From contig JANOAR010000124.1 of the NCBI GenBank assembly GCA_031411235.1, positions 1 to 32,576 on the forward strand: a stretch of 32,576 bases of DNA. Direction: 5' to 3'. This document shows, one piece after another, positions 23,009 to 30,509 of this stretch (the first letter of the stretch is position 1; the number at the start of each line of letters is the position of its first letter). A program made the position numbers and the translations under genes. Origin of the DNA: JANOAR01 sp031411235 (GTDB lineage Bacteria; Verrucomicrobiota; Verrucomicrobiia; Verrucomicrobiales; Verrucomicrobiaceae). The notes beneath the pieces are model-generated. The model was not told the origin of the DNA. It made no database searches and worked only from the letters and a program-made list of their open reading frames with translations.

Positions 23009-24415
23009 ATGAGTTTTCGATTTGCTGCCATTTTTGCCGTCTTGTTGTGCCTTGGACATATCCGTGGTGCCGCTCAATCACCGCCCGCTGAGAAGGCTGC
23101 TGCCACGCGACCGAACATCGTTTTTCTCCTGGTCGATGATCTGCGTTGGAATGCCCTGGGCTGCATGGGCGACAAGATCGTGAAGACGCCCAACATTGAT
23201 CGGTTGGCCTCGCGGGGTGTGCTGTTTCGCAATGCCTTTGTGACCACGAGCATTTGCTGGGTCAGCCGTGCGAGCATCTTCAGCGGGCAGTGGCTGCGGC
23301 GGCATGGCGGGGTGGATAGCAACGGATTCGGCGAACCAGCGGCCTGGGCGCAGTGCTACCCGGCGCTGCTGCATGAGCAGGGCTATCGCACGGGGTTCAC
23401 GGGCAAATTCGGCGTCGGCAAGGACAACAAAGCAATGAGCAGTGTCTTTGATTACTGGAAGGGACTGCCTGGGCAGGCGGGAAAATTTTTCATCGAGCCC
23501 GACGATCCCAAGCACCAGCACAAGACAGCGCTGTTCGGCGATCAGGCGCTTGAATTCATCGCCTCGCAGGAGGCCAAGGCGCAGCCTTTTTGCCTGAGCG
23601 TGAGCTTCAACGCCGTCCACGCGCGAGATCATCAGCCCCGCGAGTACACGCCGGATAGTCGCGATGAAGGGATGTATGACGGCATCCCGATACCGCGGCC
23701 CAAGCTGGCCACCGATGAGGCCTTCAAGCGATTGCCCGAGGCAGTGCAGAAGAGCGAGGGGCGCGAGCGTTGGACGTGGCGGTTTGATGATCCCGACAAG
23801 GCGCAGGGTATTTTGCGCGACTACTACGCCTTGATCACAGGCGTGGATCGCGAGGTGGGGCGCATCGTGGAGACACTGGAAAAACAAGGCTTGGCGAGCC
23901 ATACGGTGATCATTTTCACGAGCGACAATGGCTATGCGTTGGCAGATCGCGGGCTCGCCGACAAATGGTTCGCGTATGAAGAGGACATGCGTGTGCCACT
24001 CATCATTGCCGACCCACGCTTGCCCAAATCACGTCGTGGCAGCACCGAGGATGCCTTTGCGCTGAATGTCGATCTCGCACCGACAATGCTCGATATTGCT
24101 GGAGTTGCCGTGCCGCAAGGGATGCAAGGACGAAGCCTGCGCCCCCTGCTGGAAGGCCGTGCGCCCGGCGATTGGCGCACGGAGTTCTTTTATGAGCATC
24201 ATAGCGTGGCGAAGCGCATCCCACCTGTGGAGGCCGTGCGCACGCAGCGCTGGAAGTACATTCGCTGGATGGAGCCGAATCCGGTAAGCGAGGAACTCTA
24301 CGACTTGCAAGCCGACCCGCTGGAGGAGAAAAACTTGGCCACAGTGGGGGAGTTCGCCGCAATTTTGAAGCAGTTGCGTGAGCGTCGCGAGGCGATGATC
24401 ACGGAGTTGAAGTGA
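23009..24415 (+). CDS. Exported sulfatase (formylglycine-type arylsulfatase family)
   Basis: A 468-residue sulfatase that should hydrolyse sulfate esters, probably on polysaccharides in the periplasm or outside the cell. A signal peptide (MSFRFAAIFAVLLCLGHIRG) precedes RPNIVFLLVDDLRWNALGC, with metal-binding Asp43 and Asp44. The catalytic Cys83 lies in SICWVSRASIFSG, so the core reads C-x-V-S-R in place of the textbook C-x-P-S-R. Further family marks are TGKFGVGKD, VSFNAVHARDH, and the metal-binding FTSDNGYAL near residue 305. The C-terminal RTQRWKYIRWMEPNPVSEELYDLQADPLEEKNLA is the usual end of family S1 enzymes. No maturase gene is in the window. It is divergent from the second DUF1501 gene. 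The subfamily and substrate cannot be assigned from sequence alone. Confidence 0.93.
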   Translation: MSFRFAAIFAVLLCLGHIRGAAQSPPAEKAAATRPNIVFLLVDDLRWNALGCMGDKIVKTPNIDRLASRGVLFRNAFVTTSICWVSRASIFSGQWLRRHGGVDSNGFGEPAAWAQCYPALLHEQGYRTGFTGKFGVGKDNKAMSSVFDYWKGLPGQAGKFFIEPDDPKHQHKTALFGDQALEFIASQEAKAQPFCLSVSFNAVHARDHQPREYTPDSRDEGMYDGIPIPRPKLATDEAFKRLPEAVQKSEGRERWTWRFDDPDKAQGILRDYYALITGVDREVGRIVETLEKQGLASHTVIIFTSDNGYALADRGLADKWFAYEEDMRVPLIIADPRLPKSRRGSTEDAFALNVDLAPTMLDIAGVAVPQGMQGRSLRPLLEGRAPGDWRTEFFYEHHSVAKRIPPVEAVRTQRWKYIRWMEPNPVSEELYDLQADPLEEKNLATVGEFAAILKQLRERREAMITELK

Positions 24416-24450
24416 GCAGGCTACACGGTGCCGAGGCGGGCCAGGAGAAC

Positions 24451-24543
24451 TGGCGGTGAGGGAGGGATTCGAACCCTCGGTACGGCTTTTGACCGTACGG
24501 CGCTTTAGCAAAGCACTGCTTTCGACCACTCAGCCACCTCACC
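24451..24543 (-). tRNA. tRNA-Ser (anticodon GCU)
   Basis: On the minus strand, the acceptor GGTGAGG pairs with CCTCACC and is followed by discriminator G and an encoded CCA. The D arm is GCT/AGC. The anticodon stem GTGCT/AGCGC closes the loop TTGCTAA, giving anticodon GCT, which reads AGC and AGU. A long variable arm (GTACGG/CCGTAC) marks it as a class II serine tRNA, and the T arm is GAGGG-TTCGAAT-CCCTC. All stems pair fully apart from one G-T in the anticodon stem. Confidence 0.97.
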
Positions 24544-24580
24544 AGGTTTCGTTATCTGCTCGTGGTCAAACGAGGCGACG

Positions 24581-24608
24581 ATGGTAGGGAGTCTGGAGGA
24601 TGGGTCAA
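24581..24608 (-). promoter_or_regulatory. Candidate promoter for tRNA-Ser
   Basis: On the minus strand, TTGACC (24608-24603) and TACCAT (24586-24581) are separated by 16 bases and lie about 37 bases upstream of the mature tRNA 5' end. The match to sigma-70 boxes is 5 of 6 and 4 of 6. The tRNA could instead be read through from the apbE operon. Confidence 0.35.
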
Positions 24609-24648
24609 GAAGAAAGACAATCGTTTGAAGAGCTTTTCGTGATCTGTT

Positions 24649-25509
24649 TCAGCGCAGTGCCTCGACTTCGGGGAAGCGGGTGAGGAGGGCGGTGACTTCA
24701 TCGGGGGGCATGACCATGAAGGCAGTGGAGAGGGCGTCGGAGAGGGCTGCGGTGGGGGCGAGCACATAGGAGCGTTGGTCGCTCACGGGCAGCGGTGTGT
24801 AGGTGCGTGGATTGATGATGTGGCTGCCTTTGACGGCGAAGCCACTGCAACTGAGGGCGCGGTCGCAGAGCAGGTAGTCGCGGGGCTCGGCGAGGTGCAG
24901 GGTGATGGGCCAGCCCTGGTAGCCGGGGGCGTGACCGAGGGCGAGGATGGTGCTCTCTCCAGCGCTGATGAGGGCGTGCTGGATGTTATGCTCTTCCAGG
25001 ACGCGTACGGCTTGGTCGAGGGCGTAGCCTTTGCCGATGCCGCCGAGGTCGAAGACGAGTTTGTCGGCATGGACGGTGACGCGCAGCTCGGCCTCATCGA
25101 GGGTGTAGAGGTGGCTGCCAATGCGTGGGCGCACGCTGTCGATTTCTTCCAAGGCAGGCGTACGCGGGGTGCCGTCTTGGTTTTTCCAGAGCTGCATGAG
25201 CGGGCCGATGGTGATGTCGAAGGCTCCGGCAGTTTCTTTAAAGACGGCCTGGGCGAGGGCGAGGCAGTCCCAGGTGGCGAGGTCAACGATGGCGCTCTGG
25301 CCGCTGCGCAGTGAGGAGATGCGCCAGACTTCACTGGTGGGGCGGAAGCGGCTCAGTTCTTCCTCCAGTCGCTCGATCTCGGCGAAGATGGCGTGGGCGG
25401 CGGAGCGTGCCGCCGCCTCGTCCATGCCGGGCTGGGCGATGACGACTTCAAACTCAGTGGCCATGCCGGCGTGGGCGAAGGAGAAGACAGGGGCGTAGCC
25501 AGCGCTCAC
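24649..25509 (-). CDS. apbE: ApbE family FAD:protein FMN transferase
   Basis: A 286-residue ApbE protein. The family transfers FMN from FAD to threonine or serine residues of target flavoproteins, with Mg2+. Family motifs are MATEFEVVIAQPG near the start, GAFDITIGPLMQLW, DLGGIGKGYALDQAV, SAGESTILALG, GSHIINPRT and SDALSTAFMV, where the last holds metal-binding residues. There is no signal peptide or lipobox, so unlike many ApbE proteins it is probably cytoplasmic. It starts at a GTG that overlaps the upstream gene's TGA by four bases, and a GAGGGG stretch just upstream is one of the few Shine-Dalgarno-like sites in the window. No Nqr, Rnf or other known flavinylation target lies nearby, so its client is unknown. 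Confidence 0.92.
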   Translation of the reverse strand: MSAGYAPVFSFAHAGMATEFEVVIAQPGMDEAAARSAAHAIFAEIERLEEELSRFRPTSEVWRISSLRSGQSAIVDLATWDCLALAQAVFKETAGAFDITIGPLMQLWKNQDGTPRTPALEEIDSVRPRIGSHLYTLDEAELRVTVHADKLVFDLGGIGKGYALDQAVRVLEEHNIQHALISAGESTILALGHAPGYQGWPITLHLAEPRDYLLCDRALSCSGFAVKGSHIINPRTYTPLPVSDQRSYVLAPTAALSDALSTAFMVMPPDEVTALLTRFPEVEALR

Positions 25510-27197
25510 GGCTTGCCCCCTCGTTGCGCTTGGTAGCGATCCCAGAGCGACTGCTCGACGAGGAGCACGACGGAGACGCCTTGGCGGGTATTGAAGATGT
25601 CTTCGTAGTAGGTGCGGGCGACGGGACTGGGGCTGGCACTGGGGGCCGCAGGTAGCAGGTTGATCTCGTTGGGCACGGTGAAGGTGGGCGCTGTGGGCGG
25701 GGCTTCGGGCGGCGCTGGAGGTGGGGCGGCGAGCTTGGCTTTGGTCACAGCATACTGGGCACTATCGACGATGATGACCGAGGCGGTGAGGGTTTCGGGC
25801 AAGTCCACGCCGTAGGTTGTATTTTTCAAGTCGCGGAGGTACCAGGGCAGGGGCCAGCCTGCGTCGCGGGTATAGGCTTGCATGGCGAAATCTTCGCCCG
25901 CGACGGCGCTGAGCTTGCGGACTTGGGCAGCGAGATCGAGCACGCGGGTGCCGGTGTGGGAGTAGATGTAGGGGTTGCTAATTTTGCCCCGCGCATCATG
26001 CAAGGTGCGCATCGTCTGCATACAGAGGTGGTAGATGCCTGTGAGGAAGGCGGCCCCGATGAGGAAGCGCAGGGCACCGCTGCGGGCACTGGTGTAGAGA
26101 CTCTGCAAACCTAGCCCGGCGAGCAGGGTGAGTGCATGCTGCACGGAGAGGATGACCCACGGGGTCTTGTAGGGCACCAGGGAATAGGCGACGAGCGCGG
26201 CGAGGGCATAGACGGCGAGGAAGACGCGGAAGCCCTGCTGGTGCTCTTGCTTGCGGAAGTCGGCGAGCAGGGAATGCAGCGCGCCGATGATGGCAAGGCC
26301 CACGATCATGAGTTCGCTCCAGATGTAACCATAGCCCTCCTGCTGCCAGCAGAGCAGGCCCAGGTAGTAGTGCCAGGGCTTCTCATGGCCTGCGCCGCCG
26401 CTGCGTTGCAGGTAGTTGCCATAGGTGGTGACGCTTTGCACCACATCATCCCAGTGGCGATAGAAGCCGCTGAACAGGGTGACGGATACGGCAATGCCGA
26501 TGATGGCGATGATCGACCAGTGCCGTGATGAGGGCTTGCTGCGTGAGAAGGATGAGCTGCCTTTTTCATCGAACGACATGCCCATCACACGCACCGCGAT
26601 CCAGCCGCAGAGCATGGCGCAAAGGTTGATGATGAAGGTCTCCTTGGTCGCGTGTAGGAGGCCGAGGCAGGTGCCGGTGACGAGCAGCCAGAGGATGTTT
26701 TTGCTTTGCGCGTAGCGCCATGCGCTGGCGATGAAAAGCGTGAGCCACAGGACGAAGGGCACCTCCATGATGTAGTAGCGACTGTAAAAAACCATCATCG
26801 GCGAAACAGCGATGAGCAGCATGGATGACGCGGTGGCGAGCCTGCCGAGGGCATCGCCGAGCAGCAGAGTGGCGAGGAGGAGGAGGAGGCTACAAACGAC
26901 GACCACACGGCGGAGATCCGCGTCCTGGAGTTTGGCAAGATCAGTCCACCCCGCGCACCAGCCATAGGCACGAGTGAGGTAATGGAGCGCCGGGCCGTGG
27001 TAGTCGGCGGGGTTGTAGTCGAAGTGCCCCGTCTGGGCGAACTCGATGAACTTCACGCCGAGGATGGCCTCGTCGGTGTGCATGGGGCGTGCTTCGAGAT
27101 ACGGCAGCCGATAGAATCCCGCGAGGAAGAGCGCGAGCAGGACGAGCACGATGCAGAGTGCCCAACTGGGAGTATTGGACTTGTGGGAGGGAGGCAT
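25506..27197 (-). CDS. Agl23/TIGR03663-like membrane glycosyltransferase (GT39/PMT-type fold)
   Basis: A 563-residue multi-spanning membrane protein of the Agl23/TIGR03663 group, related to the GT39 and GT-C glycosyltransferases that use lipid-linked sugars. A first membrane helix (residues 12-28, WALCIVLVLLALFLAGF) is followed by RPMHTDEAILGVKF, where the D-E pair is the expected catalytic acidic motif of this fold, and DYNPADYHGPALHYLT. About ten further hydrophobic segments extend to about residue 385. The C-terminal ~180 residues are soluble and contain a proline/alanine-rich stretch near 490-520. Transfer of a sugar to a protein or lipid on the outer face of the membrane is inferred. The gene follows parC by 50 bases and overlaps apbE by four. 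The substrate is unknown. Confidence 0.82.
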   Translation of the reverse strand: MPPSHKSNTPSWALCIVLVLLALFLAGFYRLPYLEARPMHTDEAILGVKFIEFAQTGHFDYNPADYHGPALHYLTRAYGWCAGWTDLAKLQDADLRRVVVVCSLLLLLATLLLGDALGRLATASSMLLIAVSPMMVFYSRYYIMEVPFVLWLTLFIASAWRYAQSKNILWLLVTGTCLGLLHATKETFIINLCAMLCGWIAVRVMGMSFDEKGSSSFSRSKPSSRHWSIIAIIGIAVSVTLFSGFYRHWDDVVQSVTTYGNYLQRSGGAGHEKPWHYYLGLLCWQQEGYGYIWSELMIVGLAIIGALHSLLADFRKQEHQQGFRVFLAVYALAALVAYSLVPYKTPWVILSVQHALTLLAGLGLQSLYTSARSGALRFLIGAAFLTGIYHLCMQTMRTLHDARGKISNPYIYSHTGTRVLDLAAQVRKLSAVAGEDFAMQAYTRDAGWPLPWYLRDLKNTTYGVDLPETLTASVIIVDSAQYAVTKAKLAAPPPAPPEAPPTAPTFTVPNEINLLPAAPSASPSPVARTYYEDIFNTRQGVSVVLLVEQSLWDRYQAQRGGKP

Positions 27198-27247
27198 AGG
27201 AGACGCGGGCTATACGGCGCGGTCTGGGGAGCGTCAACAAAGGGGCG

Positions 27248-29266
27248 TCACGCCTGTGGCACCACGGCCTCCATCTTCCTCAATATTTTCTCCACGGCGT
27301 GTTTTGTCACGATGTTGCCCTGCGCGTCGCGGTTCTTCACGGCGAGCGAGGCGAAGGGGAATCGCAGCTCAGTGTTCCTCATGCGCAGTTGCTCCTTGAG
27401 GTAAATCATGAGCGTCTGGCGGTCGCTCTCGGCCTCACTTTCGTGCTTGGCGAAGTATAGAATGATCGACCCCGGGGTGCCGCGATGCAGCAGGTAGGCC
27501 TTGTCGCGCACGATGCCACCCACACGGAAGCGCTTGGCCATGATGGCTCCATCTTTGCCGTCGCGATAGACGATGGAATACACGGTGGCGTCGTCTTTTT
27601 TGAACAAGCCAACGTGGAAGGGACTCTTCCCGACGAACTGCTTCGGCGCGACCTTGCTCACTGTCATGGAGCCGTCTTTGGCGAAGAAAATGATGTCGTC
27701 CAGCGTGCTGCATTTGCATACAGGCTCGCCTTCTTTTTTGAGCCCGTAGCCAGCGAAGCCTTCCTTCGCATCAAGGTAAAGCACCTCGTTGGCCATGATG
27801 ACATCGGAGGCGGACACGCGATCAAAGCTGCTGATGACGGTGCGGCGCTCGCGGCCTGGGCCGTAGATTTTTTTCAGCCGCTCGAAGTGGGCGATGGTGA
27901 ACTTGGTGATGCCTGCGAGGTGCTTATTCACCTGCGCGATGTCCTTCTCCAGCGAGGCGAGATGCTCGTCGGCCTCGAAGCTGTTGAACTTTGAGATGCG
28001 CTTGATCCTGATCTCGGTAAGTCGTGCCACGTCGTCATCGGTAACATCGCGCTTGAGCAGGCTGAGGTGGGGCTTCAGCCCTTTCCAAATGGCGGCCATC
28101 ACGGCTTCCCAGGTCTCGCATTCTTCGATCTTCCGGTAGATGCGGTTCTCGATGAAAATCTTCTCCAGGCTGCTGAAGTGCCACTTCTCATTCAGCTCGC
28201 CGAGCTGCACTTCCAATTCTTGGCGCAGCAGGTCTTTGGTGTTCTCGGCAGTGTGTTTGACGAGGTCGTTGACGTTGATGAAATGCGGTTTGTCGTCCTG
28301 GATGACCACCGCATTGGGCGCGATGGAGACTTCGCAATCGGTGAAGGCATACAGCGCGGCAATGGTTTGATCCACCTCCACCCCGGCGGGGAGATGGACG
28401 AGGATTTCCACCTCGGCGGCGGTGTTGTCTTCGACGCGGCTGATCTTGATTTTACCCTTGTCGTTGGCCGCGACGATGCTGTCCATGATGCCGCCCGTGG
28501 TCGTGCCGAAGGGGATCTGCACGATGCGCAACACGCCTTTTTTATCGCTCTCGATGAGGGCACGCACGCGCACGCGGCTGCCGCGCAGACCGCCATTGTA
28601 GTCGCTGGCGTCCATGATGCCGCCTTGCAAAAAGTCGGGCAGCACGTTGGTGGATTTGCCTTGCAGTGCGGCGACGCTGGCATCGCAGAGTTCGATGAAA
28701 TTGTGCGGCAGGATGCGGCAGGAGAGGCCCACCGCGATGCCTTCCACGCCCTGCGCGAGGACGAGGGGGAACTTCACTGGCAGCGTCACAGGCTCCTTGT
28801 TTCGCCCGTCGTACGAGGCAGCCCACTCGGTGACTTTGGGGCTGAAGACGATGTCCTGGGCGAACTTCGAGAGGCGGGCTTCGATGTATCGTGGCGCGGC
28901 GGCGTTGTCGCCGGTGAGGATGTTGCCCCAGTTGCCCTGGGTGTCGATGAGCAGCTCCTTTTGGCCAAGCTGGACGAGCGCATCGCCGATGCTAGCATCG
29001 CCATGCGGATGATACTGCATGGTGTGGCCGACGAGGTTGGCCACCTTGTTGTAGCGCCCGTCGTCCTTCTCCCACAGCGAGTGCATGATGCGCCGCTGCA
29101 CGGGCTTGAAGCCGTCGTTAATGTGCGGCACCGCGCGCTCCAGGATGACGTAGCTAGCGTACTCCAGGAACCAGTCGGAGTAGAGTTCGTCGATGGGCTT
29201 CACCTGCACTGGGGCGTGCGAGGCGAAGAGCGGAGCATTGGAGGTGGAGGAAGATTTTTTGGCCAC
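27248..29266 (-). CDS. parC: DNA topoisomerase IV / gyrase subunit A (ParC-like, short form)
   Basis: A 672-residue type IIA topoisomerase A subunit, the DNA-cleaving half of an A2B2 enzyme that passes one duplex through another. The catalytic tyrosine is Tyr127 in AAPRYIEARL. The winged-helix region includes RAVPHINDGFKPVQRRIMHS and YHPHGDASIGDALVQLGQKE. The C-terminal part is short, room for only about three pinwheel blades, and has no gyrase box (QRRGGKG-like), which favours topoisomerase IV over gyrase. The sequence resembles the Bacteroidetes/Verrucomicrobia ParC type. It starts at GTG 29266 with no Shine-Dalgarno upstream. The partner ParE/GyrB subunit is not in the window. The position equivalent to the quinolone-contacting serine is Ala91. 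It is the first gene of a likely parC, glycosyltransferase, apbE transcript. Confidence 0.93.
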   Translation of the reverse strand: MAKKSSSTSNAPLFASHAPVQVKPIDELYSDWFLEYASYVILERAVPHINDGFKPVQRRIMHSLWEKDDGRYNKVANLVGHTMQYHPHGDASIGDALVQLGQKELLIDTQGNWGNILTGDNAAAPRYIEARLSKFAQDIVFSPKVTEWAASYDGRNKEPVTLPVKFPLVLAQGVEGIAVGLSCRILPHNFIELCDASVAALQGKSTNVLPDFLQGGIMDASDYNGGLRGSRVRVRALIESDKKGVLRIVQIPFGTTTGGIMDSIVAANDKGKIKISRVEDNTAAEVEILVHLPAGVEVDQTIAALYAFTDCEVSIAPNAVVIQDDKPHFINVNDLVKHTAENTKDLLRQELEVQLGELNEKWHFSSLEKIFIENRIYRKIEECETWEAVMAAIWKGLKPHLSLLKRDVTDDDVARLTEIRIKRISKFNSFEADEHLASLEKDIAQVNKHLAGITKFTIAHFERLKKIYGPGRERRTVISSFDRVSASDVIMANEVLYLDAKEGFAGYGLKKEGEPVCKCSTLDDIIFFAKDGSMTVSKVAPKQFVGKSPFHVGLFKKDDATVYSIVYRDGKDGAIMAKRFRVGGIVRDKAYLLHRGTPGSIILYFAKHESEAESDRQTLMIYLKEQLRMRNTELRFPFASLAVKNRDAQGNIVTKHAVEKILRKMEAVVPQA

Positions 29267-29280
29267 GGGTGGGAAATGAA

Positions 29281-29315
29281 GAATGAGGAATTAGGAATTT
29301 AGCATTCAAAATTCA
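29281..29315. repeat. Degenerate AT-rich heptamer repeat
   Basis: Five 7-base units in a row read GAATGAG, GAATTAG, GAATTTA, GCATTCA and AAATTCA. The last two are close to reverse complements of the earlier ones, so the array is also partly palindromic. It lies in the 181-base gap 29267-29447 upstream of parC, which is markedly AT-richer than its surroundings and holds no gene I can support. Confidence 0.5.
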
Positions 29316-29447
29316 GAAGGTCTGGGGGGGAGCGATGCGATAACCGTTTGCCCAAGCCTTCGACAATCCTTGTCCTTCTATATTTCCGGGGCGCTGTCTC
29401 CCGATATTTTCAGTCATCTGTATTTCTGATCCTTGAGCTTCTGCCCT

Positions 29448-30461
29448 TTAGCACTCTCGATACCCCAGCGCCTCGCCCAAGGCCAAACACTCCTTCACCG
29501 TCCGCAGCCCGCCCGATGGCGTGGCGTGGGTGAGGCAGGCCGCCGCGCTGCACACCGCGAGGCGTAGGCATTCGGCGGTAGGCCAGCCTTCGTGGATGCC
29601 GAAAAGATAGCCTGCGGCGAAGGCATCGCCCGCACCCGTGGCACCGACGATGAAGCCCTCGGGCAGTCGTAACGAGCCCTGGTGGGTGATGCTGCCATCG
29701 GGATCTGCGACCACGGCACCCTCGACAAAGTGAATCACCACCTGCCTCGCCACGCCGCGCTGGAGCAGCCTACGTGCCGCTTCTTCGGTGGCGGCAAGAT
29801 CGACGCCGTGGTCGGTCTTCAGCGTCAATCCCGCGACTTTACCCGCCTCGATCTCGTTGATGATGAGGTAGTCGGTGTGGGCCAGCGCGGCCTCGGCGAT
29901 CTGGCGAAACTGCGGGTGCTCGGTGCTCACGATGTCCACCGTGGTGAGCAGCCCGGCGGCTTTGGCTTTCGCCAGCACGCGAGCGGCCACCGTGCTGCCA
30001 TTGGGCAAGATGCGATCCATTTCATCCAGCAGCATCAGGTAGCCGAGATGGAAGACCCGCGCACGGGTGCTGCTGAAATCGAAGTGCTGCTCGCCGAGCC
30101 GCGCATTCGCCCCGCGCTGGTGGAAGAAGGTGCGCCGACCCGTGCTCGCGACCGTCATGGCATCGGTGTAGGAGGTGGGCGCAGCGCTCGTCTGCTGGAG
30201 CTGGGCGGGGTCGATACCCGCCTCGGTGCAGTCCTTTAGAATCCAGTCGCCATTGGCATCGCGGCCCACGAGGCCAGCCGCCGAGAGAGGGAAGGGGGCC
30301 TGCATCGCGGCGAGGTCTTTCAGCACATTGTACGGGCCACCGCCGTTGGCCGAGGCCTCGCTGGTGATGCTCGCGAGCATGTCCTGCTGCGGGTAGCCGT
30401 CGATGATCTTGACGTAGTCGATGATGAAGTTGCCGCCTGCGAGAATGCCGTGCCGAGTCAT
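29448..30461 (-). CDS. PfkB family carbohydrate kinase
   Basis: A 337-residue PfkB/ribokinase-family sugar kinase that should transfer the ATP gamma-phosphate to a sugar or nucleoside hydroxyl in the cytoplasm. The N-terminus GILAGGNFIIDYVKIIDGYP holds the substrate-binding start. ANGGGPYNVLKDLAAM is the family's first signature with its glycines, and GATGAGDAFAAGYLFG is the second signature with the catalytic aspartate in GAGD. YLIINEIEAGKV is the strand with the conserved N-x-x-E. I chose ATG 30461 (MTRHGILAGG) since the family begins close to this strand; ATG 30479 would add six residues. It follows the transporter by 48 bases on the same strand, so joint transcription is likely. Its substrate is not assigned. 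Confidence 0.9.
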   Translation of the reverse strand: MTRHGILAGGNFIIDYVKIIDGYPQQDMLASITSEASANGGGPYNVLKDLAAMQAPFPLSAAGLVGRDANGDWILKDCTEAGIDPAQLQQTSAAPTSYTDAMTVASTGRRTFFHQRGANARLGEQHFDFSSTRARVFHLGYLMLLDEMDRILPNGSTVAARVLAKAKAAGLLTTVDIVSTEHPQFRQIAEAALAHTDYLIINEIEAGKVAGLTLKTDHGVDLAATEEAARRLLQRGVARQVVIHFVEGAVVADPDGSITHQGSLRLPEGFIVGATGAGDAFAAGYLFGIHEGWPTAECLRLAVCSAAACLTHATPSGGLRTVKECLALGEALGYREC

Positions 30462-30509
30462 GGGCCGCGATGGTGGCATGGGGCGATGAGATTGCCCACT
30501 GAAAATACG

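Noticed and set aside
24451..24543. Integration (att) site at the 3' end of tRNA-Ser
   Set aside because: No integrase gene and no second copy of the tRNA 3' end is visible in the window.
28067..29302. 411-codon plus-strand frame opposite parC
   Set aside because: The minus strand carries an unmistakable topoisomerase subunit; the plus frame is an antisense shadow.
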